Assembly (NCBI RefSeq): GCF_028502605.1
Contig: NC_079233.1
Location: forward strand, 3,038,001-3,102,000
Reading direction: 5' to 3'
Source: Trichoderma breve
Taxonomy: Eukaryota > Ascomycota > Sordariomycetes > Hypocreales > Hypocreaceae
Length of the DNA: 64,000 bases
Shown: positions 1-11,539 of the stretch, piece by piece
How the letters are laid out: every line of letters starts with the position of its first letter
How positions within the stretch are numbered: position 1 is the stretch's first letter
Position numbers and translations under genes: made by a program
The notes under the pieces: generated by a model
Told to the model about the DNA's origin: nothing
What the model saw: only the letters and a program-made list of their open reading frames with translations
Database searches by the model: none

Positions 1-1752
1 CCCTCTTTTACCAAGTATTGAATTGGAAGTCTAATCATATCGCTCCTACCTTTTCTTTGAAAGCGCAATCGCAAATGCTAACTTTTTTTTTTATTTTCCC
101 GAGATCACCCAAGAGCAATTGTAAAAAACCCACCGTCATGATGCTCAAGTTTCGGTCTTGTTACAAAGGGTTTATGCATACTACACAAGCTTGCCACGAG
201 TGTTTTGCCTTGCCCGCCAGCATCTCGAAAACCAACGTTTTTCATCATGGCACCTGTCATTCATTATGTGCTGCCTACTAGTACCCAGTCAACCAAATGA
301 TTCGAGATACCAGTGCTCTCCGTCTCCAACCCTACCTACGAGCACCTTCTCCTAGGAGCCTGAAAGTATCACGCATCACCGGAGGCCCAACATATGGGGT
401 TGGTCTGAGACTGAAGCTAGCAGCACGGCCCTCTCTCTGACGTGCACCATGAAGCTATAAAACGTTACCAACAGATGCAAACTCAAGTACGGAGTACTCG
501 TACACGACATCTCGCGCATGTGGCCGATGCTCCGCCAGGTATTCCACACACAAGGCATACAGAAGAGTACTGACTGGGCCTGATGAGCCCGGTTCAACGA
601 CTCCGAACGCAGGCTCGTGCCAATCAAACAAACCATCCCTGCCGCCCTGCTCTTCCTAGGCCCTTAGCGCTGGCCAGACCAGCAACCGGCGCCTAATTGG
701 GGAGGTATTCGCTCAATGGACTGACGGGGGGTTTCATAGTCACTCCATTTCTCTTGCGAAGCCTAACAGAATTATTCGAGGCTCCGCGATGGAAGATGTA
801 AATGTCTCTTGCAAGGAGAGGTACCGGTCGTCTACTGTACGTGTGACATTACCTGGTAATACTTCCCTGTTGGATACTCTCACATCAGCCTAAATACCCA
901 GCACCATGTTGACTTCCCGTTTCTGTGCCACAGTTACATGAAGGTTGATGACCCCAATACTGATTCGTACACAGACCTCTGCAGCCGCATCTCCATTTGC
1001 ATCTCGGCGACATAACGCTCTACAATTGCTCACATCGAAACAAACACCGTTCCCTCTTACCTTGAGCTTTAATCCCCTAGCGATCATTTCTCTCTTTTTC
1101 TCCGTGATTTTCCTTTTTCTCAGCTCATGATACAAGCCATATCCCAAACTGTTGCCCCCCCTTCGCAAGACTAGGTCAAAAGCGGCACTCCGCGCCTCCA
1201 ACTAGCTTGTCATGATGCTTCAGATGTGTCGCAGGACTGGGGGTCTCAGCCCCTGATATGGAGCGCCGCCTCCCAAATGCAAGATCGTGTCGGCGCAACT
1301 CTCGCATTTCACAGCGCGATGCAATGTGTTTCGTTGCCTTGCAGGAGCTAAACAGGGCTCTGTTTCTGTGGCCCCATGCGCTGCCAATTTTAGGTGGTAC
1401 CGCCGAGAAAGATGTTACAAAGGGCCTTTAGTAAAGGCGCATACCATTGCCGTCCAACCCTCATCTGGCTTTATTCTCGCGCCTCCTGGATATCACACCT
1501 CTAACCTTCTTTAAACGTCCTTCTCTCACTGGCCCAAGTGTACTCTTCTTTTCCTATCACTCTTTGTCACCTTTTCTTTCTTTTCTCTAGTGGCGGCTGG
1601 CTAGCCCATTTTACACTTACGATTTCCAGCAATGCTTTCTTAGTCAACTCACGCAATCCTTCTTCTCTGTTTCTTTTTGTACATGCCATTTTCTTAATTT
1701 CGATTCTTTCGGCTTCGTTGCGGCTGGTCTCGCAAGCCAATTGCTATCCGCA
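1..1752. other. intergenic / upstream region of the mucin-like gene
   Basis: No reading frame here resembles a known protein. The last 250 bases before the start at 1753 are rich in C and T, as is usual for leaders in filamentous ascomycetes. A 15-base copy of the recurring intergenic motif, TACGGAGTACTCGTA, lies at 488-502. The frame of the downstream gene stays open back to about 1627 but has no ATG there. Confidence 0.6.
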
Positions 1753-3855
1753 ATGGCAAGCCTTTTGAGTGGCTCTTCGACATCCATCGATGCCAAGCTA
1801 CCTTCATCAACTACTTTCCTCAACACCAGTTCCACCGCCAATAAGCCCTCAGGCAACCCTTCGTCATCTTCTTCCAGTATAATTCCCAGCGAACCGACAA
1901 AAGGCTCTACGGATGATGTGGCTCTCGATGTGGCTCTCAGTACTGCGCAAAGCGCCTCTACGCGATCTCCCAGTACTACAGCTTTGGATTCTATAGCGAA
2001 AGAAACCGTTGGAAGCTCACCAACTACTACTGTTCCGGATGCAAGTTTGACAGCCGATGGCGAGACTCCTACTATCGCACTTCCTACGGTATCCAGCAAC
2101 AGCAGTCCAATTTCTTCACCGATTTCACCGGCCTCTATCTCAGAAACTTCATCAATACCCACACAACTCTCATCTTCCGCATTGGCATTGAACCCCCAAA
2201 TTGCCACATCAACCACAGTTTCGACCGGTGCGATTCCCACGGCCACGCCATCTAGCCAAACGCCTTCTTCTATCACAATATCATCGCAATCTCAGATTCA
2301 ACCAACTGACCCTCAACCCTCTTCTCCTCGAGTTTCTCCGGCGTCTGGGACCGAAATTGGAAAAGAGCTCCCATCCCCTACACCATCAACAACGCCATCA
2401 ATCACTCCCTCTCAGGCTCAACCATCGGCAACCCAGCCCACCGATGAGTCGGTCCAAGGACCAGAGGTTTTCAGTGCCGCAGATATCGGCCCTCCTCCCT
2501 CTCCGGCTCCATCTTCTACTGTTTCAACTTCATCTACAGTATCAATACAGGCAATCAACACATCATCAACTCAAGAGCAATCCCAAATTGCCGCCAGTCA
2601 GCCAGCAAATCCGGTAGTATCTGCATCGGGAAAGGCTGTGGTGTCAAATGCGCCCCTTTCAACCCCAGCTTTGACACCAACTTCACCGCCCAGCTCCAAT
2701 TCATCTCCTACACCAGATGCTGGAGCTGCTTCCGGGCCTACTTCTGCGACGACCTCAGCTCCAGCTTCTACATCAGCTGTGCCGCTTAGCGACTCTATAC
2801 TGAGTGAAATACCTTCCAATACAGTCACAGATCTTGTGCCGAGTTCTACGGGGAGTGTTACAACTTCTCTCGCAGGTATCAACACATTACCTGGCGACTT
2901 CCGAGAAAGCGGTCTGCCAGGAGGAAGTCAAGCCACTGCGCAGCCGATAGCAGACCCTGTTAGCTCTAGTTCACGCCCATCGACCGGCACCATTGTCGGT
3001 GGTACTATAGGCGGAATCGCCGCCGCCGCAGTTATTGTCATCTTGCTATGGTTCTGGAGGAGAAGGGTCGCACGAGATGGGCGGGGATCCAGCAAGGCAT
3101 ATATCGAAAAAGATTCTTCCACATCAATGGCACAAAGATTAGGGATATCGACTACAGTGAGTGCTGTCAAGCAGAACATTGGTGAAAAGTTCGCACCCCG
3201 CAACGTCAACATGAACAGAGGAAACTCTCAGTTCCTCGAAGCAGGCACCGTCCAGCCCAGAAATGTTGCGCCGATGCGAAACCAGGGAGCCCCGAATTCC
3301 GTCGCAGCAACTGGGGGGAAACCCAAGGGACATAAGCTAGTACCGGGTCTAAGCTTCGATTTTGGCAAGCGGTTTAACCCATTCTCTGATGCCAACGCTC
3401 TGATGTCGGGCACGGTGCCGCCACCTTCCAGCTCAGTATTAGCAAATCCGTTCAGCGATGATAACATGGTGTTGCCTCCCCCTGTTTCAGCCCCGAATCG
3501 CCGGTCAAGAGGCCGATCATTGGGCGGAATTCGAAGCTTCCAAGCCCCTACGGTTCCTGCCCGGCCGCATTCTGTTCACAGAGAGTCTCTGCAAAGCAAC
3601 GGTTCCTTCAACCAGCGTCGGGATAAATTTCGGTCTGATCCATTCGACTTGGAGATTGAGAGCCGCCTTGCTCCTCCAGCAAATGGAACCCCTAGCAGGA
3701 GTAGTTCCGTGTATAGCAGCCAGATCCAACAGAACCCTCACGACAGTTATACGTCCAAATACGCGAGTGGTTCCAGCCTCGGCGATTGGACCGCCGGCGG
3801 AGAAGCTGGTCCCGGTGGTCCAACGGGTAGGCGAGATAGCCCTACCATTTCATGA
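1753..3855 (+). CDS. Ser/Thr-rich single-pass membrane protein, mucin/Mid2-like
   Basis: An uninterrupted 700-codon frame from the ATG at 1753; the frame opens four codons earlier at a TTG that was discarded. Residues 1 to about 400 are almost entirely Ser, Thr, Pro, Ala and Gln, like the O-mannosylated stalks of fungal wall sensors. A glycine/alanine-rich hydrophobic segment at about 413-435 (starting TIVGGTIGG, ending LLWFW) is followed at once by RRR, a stop-transfer signal that predicts a cytoplasmic tail of about 265 residues. The tail is basic and Pro/Ser-rich with repeated NPF motifs (FNPFSD, ANPFSDD), which in fungi can bind EH-domain endocytic proteins. No WSC or other named ectodomain is visible. 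No N-terminal signal peptide is visible, so either the membrane segment acts as a reverse signal anchor or an upstream exon is missed. The family is not recognised; a surface sensor or wall-associated role is inference. Confidence 0.75.
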   Translation: MASLLSGSSTSIDAKLPSSTTFLNTSSTANKPSGNPSSSSSSIIPSEPTKGSTDDVALDVALSTAQSASTRSPSTTALDSIAKETVGSSPTTTVPDASLTADGETPTIALPTVSSNSSPISSPISPASISETSSIPTQLSSSALALNPQIATSTTVSTGAIPTATPSSQTPSSITISSQSQIQPTDPQPSSPRVSPASGTEIGKELPSPTPSTTPSITPSQAQPSATQPTDESVQGPEVFSAADIGPPPSPAPSSTVSTSSTVSIQAINTSSTQEQSQIAASQPANPVVSASGKAVVSNAPLSTPALTPTSPPSSNSSPTPDAGAASGPTSATTSAPASTSAVPLSDSILSEIPSNTVTDLVPSSTGSVTTSLAGINTLPGDFRESGLPGGSQATAQPIADPVSSSSRPSTGTIVGGTIGGIAAAAVIVILLWFWRRRVARDGRGSSKAYIEKDSSTSMAQRLGISTTVSAVKQNIGEKFAPRNVNMNRGNSQFLEAGTVQPRNVAPMRNQGAPNSVAATGGKPKGHKLVPGLSFDFGKRFNPFSDANALMSGTVPPPSSSVLANPFSDDNMVLPPPVSAPNRRSRGRSLGGIRSFQAPTVPARPHSVHRESLQSNGSFNQRRDKFRSDPFDLEIESRLAPPANGTPSRSSSVYSSQIQQNPHDSYTSKYASGSSLGDWTAGGEAGPGGPTGRRDSPTIS

Positions 3856-5661
3856 ATGAGGAAGCAATTGAAAATCAACCTTGCGGCACATGACAAACGC
3901 AAGAGGTGACTTGGGATATAAATGCAAAGGAAAATAGGAGAATGGTCCTCTTCTAGTCAGGAGTGTCCGTCTTTTCACCAGCGGGTCTCATTGAAGACGG
4001 ACACTCTGTAGATGCAGAAAGACCGTGTACAAAGTAGTAGCAGTAAAAGCAGTAGCAGTACTCGTATATACTCTGTACCATGTATGACATATACCCACAG
4101 TGGATGAATTATAGAAGGATGGACGTTCAATCAAATCAAATCAAATGTCCGGCTCCACAGTCTCGGCCATGACTAGTTCCTCTCTATCTCTTTTCATCGA
4201 ATGGTTCTCACCAACGGAAAACTTGCGGCCGGTGGGGGGTGGATGCGGGCTAAAGTGCTTGCAGCCCCTCTGCGTCATTCTGCGTTGGACGTGTCTCTCG
4301 CGCGTCCAATGCCGACCAAGTATGCTTCTCTAAAGGGGTAAATCCAGCTGTTGACGCATGCAAGGCAGATTCTGTCAAAGAAATCTCGCGCGTCTTGGTG
4401 TTTTCTCATTGCGATTTTGTCGAGTGGTGATGGTTAAAAAGGTCCTACTTTTGTCACGCCACTTGGTGGACGAGTACGCTCGATATATGGTGCTCCGTTG
4501 CAGGGTAAGCACCTTCACAGCAGCAAATCAAAACCCCGTTCTCCTTTACCATGACCAACAGACAGCTCTCCCTAAAAAGCAAAAAAAAAAAAAAAGCACA
4601 GCAAAGCCCAACACGAGCAATCTGAACCAACTTTCAGAACTAACATCCAGCAAACCTCGTTCTCCCGTAATTTAGTTTAGTTGATACTAAAGTTCCCGAT
4701 AGCTTCGAATCTTGCGTCACACCCTCAAATCTCTAAATGGGCGCAAGCTAATGCGCCACACCAAAGCCCATCCATCCAATCAAATCCGCGAATCGACCTG
4801 CAAAATTACCCCTTCGTGCACAAAAAACGCGACCAAGACGCGGGACTCTTTCCAGCTCAGGCCAAAAAGTCGCGTCCGGGAGCAAAGCTAATCCGCGTGA
4901 GAGCTACCCGGAACCGCGTCTGTGTGCGCACGAAAACGCAGCTAGATATGAAGCGAATAGAGCAGCCACCCACTCACACACATCCAACCATAAACGTCAA
5001 CATTACTAACGGGGAGAATCATTTTGTCATTGACGCGACTAACTACCATCACATTCATTTTGGCCAAAAACAACGGCCTGCCTGGTTTTGTACCAGGGGG
5101 TTAATCATCCAACCATCCCGTTCATGCCATCGTCCGCCATATCCACCTTGCTGTACACCGCCGGAGAGGGAAACATAACAACATAACAAACAAACAAACA
5201 AAATCTCTCTCCCAAAGACAGTAGCTCGATTCCATGTCCCTTCTCATGACCGTTCCAATTTTTGAGAGGATCAAATGTCCCCAACGGTCGATTTTCTGCC
5301 CTTCTCCTAATCCCGGCTCAATAGATATTGCAAATAGAGCCCCCATGTGTTAACGGTGCGGACCGTCTAATCAAAAATAAAATAAAATAGACAAACAGAC
5401 AAACGCCAAAGGCCAGACATCCAAACAAGAGATTAGCTCTTGGGTTGGCCAAACAAACTAGGGGGTTAAGACGTAAATAGATAAAATGGATAGAAACATA
5501 AAAAACAGGATATAGGGTGATAATAAAAAGCAATAAGGCCGCGTACAATACGGCATACAGTGTCATGGTATCATGTACAAGAAGCAAATAGGTAGGGACA
5601 GTGAGGCATTACGGGATGCCAATCACAGATTAGGAGGGTATGCTTCGTTGGTGTTGGTTCA
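3856..5661. other. convergent intergenic region
   Basis: This holds the 3' ends of the mucin-like gene and of the Whi5-like gene. It contains a strong hairpin (3961-4006, listed separately), an AGTAGC-like run at about 4035-4058, a short TCAAA tandem at 4130-4146 and a run of 15 A at 4581-4595. Open frames at 4358-4675 and 4681-5178 are compositionally random and resemble nothing known. Confidence 0.6.
3961..4006. repeat. 13-bp perfect inverted repeat (stem-loop) in a 3' region
   Basis: The left arm GAGTGTCCGTCTT (3961-3973) is exactly complementary to the right arm AAGACGGACACTC (3994-4006), leaving a 20-base loop. Each end can add one G-U pair in RNA. The element starts 105 bases after the stop of the mucin-like gene, so it probably lies in that transcript's 3' untranslated region. 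No run of T follows it and eukaryotic genes do not use such terminators, so a role in mRNA stability or small-RNA production is only a possibility. Confidence 0.7.
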
Positions 5662-6839
5662 TCAGGGTCGAGGCTCATCAAACGTAAGGCGCTTCCTGGC
5701 CACGCTGCGGGGAGTGCGAGCGCCGGTGAGGGGGTTTGGTGTCTTCCAGACTTTTTGAGCTGGGCTTGGGGTGATGTTGACAAAGTCGGCAAAGTCGAAG
5801 CCTTGTCCAGGGGTGTTGGGGAAAGGATTGCCTCCTCCAGGCGTGGTCATCATGGCCGAGGGCAGATCCAGCTTGCTATTCTTGGGCGGTGGTGTCGACG
5901 GCCGCTCCATCCGGGACCTGTTTGGCTTGACCGCTGGCGACGGCGATGCTGCCAGGTACAGCAGAAGATCCGCTCCCTCCTGGCCACCCTCGGCGCCGTC
6001 TCCCCTCTTTCTCAAGGTCCGGGACTGCATTGGCGGCGTGCGAGGCGGAGAAGACCGAATGTTTGCAGCAAACGAGTGTGCGGGCAAAAGATCGTCATCG
6101 TCCTCATCCGGGGCGGTGAAATTCGGGTGAGCATTCAGCTCGCTGGTCATTCGCCGCTGCTGGAAGAAAGAGACGTCCGGTCCGGCCGAGGTGGTGAAGT
6201 GCTGCTGCCGCCGGGGTTTCATGGGGGACGAATGCGTGAGCTGGTGTCCATCCTTCCACAGGGTATGCCCGCCAAATGACTTGTGCGTTGTCGGGGAGCC
6301 GCGGAAGCGCTTGGTAGGACTCGAGGCGTTGTTGTCAAACGAGGCAAAGTAGGTGCGTTTGCGATGCCCGGAGCTGCCATTGCTTGAACCGACGGCATCG
6401 GAGAACAAGGGTGCCTTGAGGGGAGAGCTCATCAGCGTCTTGGTCGGGTACGGCAGGTCGGATGCACTGGACGAAGAGTCGGAGAGAACATCGCCCTCGT
6501 AGAGACGCTTGCGTCGGACTTCTTCCACCTTGGGTTCGATGAGGTCGAGCGTGAGGTCTTCCCAGCCATGCTTGGTCTTGAATTGCGCAAGTGCGAGGCG
6601 GTTCTGGAGTCGGCGGGCAATCTATGTCAAAGCTCCTGTTAGTGAAACTGGATGACTCGGAAGCAGGAGGAGAAGAAAAAAGAAGGACAGAACTCGTCGC
6701 CGGCATTGATGCTGCAGCAAGAAAAGATGTGCAAAAATGATGAACGGAGAGAGTGCATGCATACCTTGCTGACTTCTGCACGCTTCAAGACGCAGTCGGC
6801 TACATCCTGCGGTTGCTTCTTCAAAGGCGAGGCCATCAT
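5662..6839 (-). CDS. Whi5/Nrm1-like G1/S transcriptional repressor candidate
   Basis: Two exons on the minus strand: 6839-6765 (25 codons) and 6621-5662, 344 residues in all. The intron has a GTATGC donor and a CATAG acceptor. Joining them builds a continuous N-terminal block in which RAEVSK runs into IARRLQNRLALAQFKTKHGW. This resembles the short GTB motif of Whi5, Nrm1 and related repressors that bind SBF/MBF. The rest is low in predicted structure and packed with Ser/Thr-Pro sites (for example SSPTK, TPPPK, NTPGQ, KTPNP, ARTPRS), as expected of a cyclin-dependent-kinase target, and it ends in a basic tail ARKRLTF. The start is the first of two consecutive ATGs. Role by family: binding promoter-bound G1/S factors in the nucleus until phosphorylated. 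The assignment rests on one short motif plus composition, so it is moderate. Confidence 0.6.
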
Positions 6840-9800
6840 GGTGAACCAAAAATTTGCGAGAAGGCCCCTAGCAACTACGGCCTTGAAGGGACTGGATAAA
6901 GGTCTACAGCGCCTGAAATTGTCCCTCCTGAATGATGGATATGCCAACCAGCTTCTTTCCTTCCTGGGAACGCTCCTTTTTCTTCTATTTTCCGGCGTGG
7001 GTGAAGACGGGAGTTGGTGGAAGTGCAGGGCGATGAAAGGCTGTGAGGAGGGCAAAGTGTGTGTGCGTGAAAGAACGGAAAGGTCAGGTCAGCACAGGTT
7101 GTGGAGTTGCGAAACGGGCGGCTCTGTGGCCTGTACGGGTACAAGGTACGAGTACAGGTAGGGGAAGAGGGAGGCAGCAATGCGCTGGCCGTGCACAAAG
7201 GCAAATAAGTCAGCGCCTTGCCCAACGCTCCGTTAGTGCCAGCTTAGCACCTACCGGCCGGTTGCCCACAGCAGCCTAGCTGGCTTTTCTAGGGGCCGTT
7301 CTATACCGCTGTGCTGGTTGGTTGGCCAGCTGCAAAAGCCGCTACTATTTGGGCGGTCTGTTGGATGGGATGGGATGATTACAGCCTGGTTGAGCTGGTG
7401 GGATGGGATGAGATGGGATTAGGTTGATTGATGCAATTCACTTGATTTCACTTTGGTGTTCAAAGGGGCAGAGTTTACAGTACATGGACTTGAAGGGAGT
7501 TGAGAAAAGACAGACTCAGTCTCAGTGAAATGCCCATTTGATACACCCAACGGAGCGGGTCCTCCCATGGAGATGCAGCCGTTGCTGCAGTTTCGAGACA
7601 TGTGGATTTGCTCCCCCTTCCTCGTTCTTCTTGTCTCTCTCTTGACTGATACATGTAGCACATGTAGTACACACATGAATACTGACGGGAGTATCCCTTC
7701 TCTTGGCATGAGACCCTGAGGTTCATCGTCCAAATTACTCGCATTCCTCCACTCGTGTGCATTGGGCCATGACGGGACCATGAGCTGAGCGCTGACATGT
7801 TTCTGGTTGGCCCTTGCAGCCGGCATCATGCGACAGCTGAGCTGTTTGCTCTCCGCATGGGGAAAAAAAAGGAACAAAGGCCACGCCGATCGCCTTGCGG
7901 GAGAAGCTTATCATCTACTAGGTACCTATGATTTGGGCTTGAATATCCTCGGGCTATGATATGTATGTCAATGCGAGGCAGAGTTGACACCGCTGCGGTG
8001 AGCAAAGAATTTCGCATACACGAGGAAAGCGAGAGACGAATGATATAAAACTTCGGTGACGAGTGCTTTGTAGGTCGGTTGGAAAAGGAGATGTCGTGCA
8101 TGTGTAGTCACGGCGACGCCCCTCTCTTAGATCCTCGGACTAGCAGCGTTATGTTGCCGGGATATCCAAGAACGAGATGTTCATCCGAGCAACAGGTTGT
8201 TCCTTACCTTGGATTGTTGCCGTTGGATGATGATACCAAGCAATACTGTAAATACTGTAACTTGTGCATTGGCCATTGAAGAGGGAAAAGAATGGCAAGA
8301 TTGAGAGCGGAGTGCTTGGTATATGTGAGCGTGATCTCGAAGATGGAGAAATTGTGACGGATTACTGCTGACCCTGGTCGCCCGCCATTAGCCGTCAGTG
8401 ATGCTACTGCTACTATTCCGAAAGCGCAATTGATGTCATCAAAGCGACTGGTCTCATATGCATGAGCATAGGGGGAGAAAAGCCGTTGAGCTGATAGACC
8501 AGCCTAAAACATCTATGATTGTCAGTCACCTCGGTGAGGCAAGATTGAAAGAACAAAATGAAAAAAAGTTTCATCCTAGGCCAGCTTGCTGTCTGCATGC
8601 GGAACCGCATAAAATGTGGCTGGTTGATCCGCACTTCTCGTCAAGAGAAATAAAAGCGCAGGGCTGGTGTGATATGGATGCCCAGATTGAGGTGCCCAGT
8701 TGAAACGTTAGGCTCCATGGGGGCTAGGGTGACAATTTCCTCGCCAAAATCGAGATCTGTCTAAGTTTGAGACCAAGGCTGATTCAGGCGATTTTATTAG
8801 TGAGGGTGTGACGGCGACGGGAACTTTAAACACGGGCACAGAGTTTGGGCGATGTGGGATGAGGTGAGATGAAATGGATGAAATGGCCTTGGTGAGATGA
8901 GATGAAAGAGCTAAAACTTTGGGCTTGCCAGGTCCGTCAGGAGTTGTTCTGATCTCGGGACCTGTGCCTGAAGACTGGAATGCAGCGGTCGCCGTGCCCT
9001 GAAGCTTTAGCGCTCCGACCGAGCTGGCCTTCCGTGGATCTTGTCTCTGCAGGCACTTTAAGCTAGCGCCTCCAATCGGCGATCAGCCTCTGGCGACCTG
9101 CTAAACTGGCCGCTATCGAAGTGAAACTGGGACCGAAGCTGGAAAATCCGCGTATTAGATAGTGAGCCTCGTTATGGGGAGGGGGAGGCTCGTGATAGGG
9201 CAGAAGGGAATTGCACCAGGAGGCCAGCGTGTGGGACCTTGGCGAGCGTTGTGGAGTGGCTTGTCTTCAGGCTATACAGTATGCAGCTGAGCCTTGACAG
9301 GTTTCTGTGATGGGAAGCTTCAACTTGGCCATGTTAGAATTTATCCTAATTGTCGGTGGCTGCGTGGCCCCGGGTCGAGGACAGCCGATTGTTCCTAATG
9401 CGGCGGTTGATGTGCACTACTAGGCATTTACGAGTTGAATGTCACATCGGATATTCAGAGTACGAGGAGATACTCGTAACATGCTTGTGCGATAGAGCAA
9501 TGCGAGGATTGGATGCATTGATGAGATATTTGATTGCTTGCGATGTCTTGATGACGCCATGCATTTCTCAGGGATTGCAACAAAGTGGATGTAGCCCGAC
9601 TATATACTCCATACACGGCCGATAGTGTGTATTGATAGCTGCGTTCAACTAACTTGAAATCTGCGGCCAAGCCCGAGCCGCAGCTGCAAGTTTCTAATCA
9701 TTACAAGGATAAGGGGGAAATGAAGAAAAAAAGAAAAACAAAAAAAAAAAAAACCGTCATCAATCCAATGTGTTAACTCGGAGTACTCAAAGGGGCTAAC

Positions 9801-11539
9801 TGGCGACGGGCTTCGTTTTTTTCCGGCTCTTGCTCGAGATGCTGCCACGGCGTTGATGCTCCGCAGAGAGTTCACAACCAACTGCTGCACGCAAGCCCCG
9901 ATTTCTCGAGATTCCAGAACCGGCATACACGAATGAAGATTCAAGGGCGGGGGTGTTTCTGTTCTGGATCCAGAACAGAAGCCGTAAGCCGAGCCGATGA
10001 GCCCACACAGCCACGCCCCTGTGCAGGCAACAGGCAGGCGGTTGCGAAAGTCTGCAGGTTTTATTGACTATGCACTCTTTTGCCATTGATGCACTGTATT
10101 TCATTTGACATCGATTTCAATGGCACATGTAAGAAACTGCTGATGGTTAGAAGTTGTACATTATTTCGTAGTTAGGTACCCGTAATGGTTTTGTAGTAAT
10201 GAGAGAGATCCAGTTGTCGGAATCTGTACCGATCATCCATGGCAATTGTTTCCCCCCTCTTGACTCGTATCCATCGTTATTCTTCCCCCTTCATCGAGGC
10301 AAATTGGAGGTCTGCAACGGCCAGCCTAGCGCCCGTAAGATCTGCTCCCAGCACCACACCCTCAAAGAACCGCTTCGTTTGACATAAATAGCCACAAATA
10401 GCGCCACGGCACTTTTTGCGTCGCGAATTGGCCAATCCGTCTGGCGTTCCCCCCACAGGCCTTAAGACCCGTCAAAAAGGTGCTCGAAAAAAGCTTCAAA
10501 TCAAAATGCGACGTCATCGTTACGGCTGTAACCTCGCCCGCCAATTTGGCCGAGATGTGCTCGCTTTGGCCTGTCTGCAGCCAGGCGGATACGGGAGTTG
10601 CAGCAGTAGCAGCAGAAAAAATAGCTCCGCATGCTACGTAGCAGGCATTGGATGGCATAAGTGACTGCGGGATGGCTTTAATACGGGCTGTCTAGGGGAA
10701 GCTTCTCCTGACCATTGCGCTTATCTTTTTCTCCTTCACCCCTCGAGATACTGCAATTCGACTGATGTGGTGACGCGTGTCCGGCCTGAACGCTGATCTT
10801 TCCGTCTTTTCACAATCAATCGGATTGCCCTGTCCACTCGCAGAGCCCCGAGCTCGCACGCCAGGTGGGCAACAAAAGCGCCTACCGTCCACTCGCTCGA
10901 TCTCACAGTCGAAGTTGCTGCTTGTTCCTGGGTTTCTCCTCCTTGACCCTCTCTCTTCTTAACTCATCCCCCTTCGCTCTCTCAAATCTCCCCAATCTCC
11001 GGACTTGGTCTTGCCTCAGTGTCCTATAATTAGAGCTCGTCTCACGCTCTCGACTTCCTGACGCTGCCTCGAACCTGTTCAACCCTAAAACTTGCCCCCC
11101 TGGGCGTCAGCATCCACCAGCGCTCTCGCGTCAGCCACAGCCCCCGATTGACAAACCGGCATCTATCGCCTCTATTCTGTAGTATCTGCTTTACTCTCGC
11201 TATATCACGGATTAGCCTCAACTCGTCAACTGGGAGACTTTTGTGAATCACCAACCTGTAGCTGCTTTGGGTCTTGGGTTTATGCAGCTGGTCAATCACG
11301 CCTAGTGCCAACTCCTTCATTTTTGGTGCGGCTGAGCGACAGTTCATCCAGATCTGACAGCTCATCGACTCGACTGCCGTTCGTTTCGTTTCACCACGGT
11401 TCTCTCTGCTCCGACTGCGGCAGAGAAGCAAACAATCAAGCAAGCAGGCAGCCATTCGCTGTCGACAAGGAAACGAAACCATCGTCCTTGTCGTGTATAC
11501 ATACACCTTCACCTTCGCCTTCGCCTCACCTTCGCAACC
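6840..11539. other. 4.7 kb gene-free divergent spacer
   Basis: This lies between the divergent Whi5-like gene and the metallopeptidase gene. No frame in it looks like a protein. Features seen are GGGAT/GATGGGAT-type short repeats near 7365-7420, a run of 14 A near 9740-9753, copies of the TACTCGTA motif at 9471-9478, a perfect 24-bp palindrome at 9957-9980 and a single ACGCGT at about 10773. The last 500 bases form a CT-rich leader. The length suggests long regulatory sequence or an unrecognised non-coding transcript. Confidence 0.55.
9957..9980. repeat. perfect 24-bp palindrome
   Basis: The half-site TTCTGTTCTGGA is followed directly by its exact reverse complement, with no spacer, centred on GGATCC. 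The bases just outside (T at 9956, G at 9981) do not pair. Its inner part reads as two inverted AGAACA/TGTTCT words. It sits in the middle of the long gene-free spacer. It could be a binding site for a dimeric regulator or a cruciform-prone site; neither is shown. Confidence 0.75.

Noticed and set aside
890..1201. 103-codon minus-strand frame near the left end
   Set aside because: It does not begin with a convincing ATG context, has no recognisable domain and overlaps another open frame.
1644..2276. 210-codon minus-strand frame opposite the mucin-like gene
   Set aside because: It is the antisense shadow of a Ser/Thr-rich coding region, whose codon bias removes stops on the other strand.
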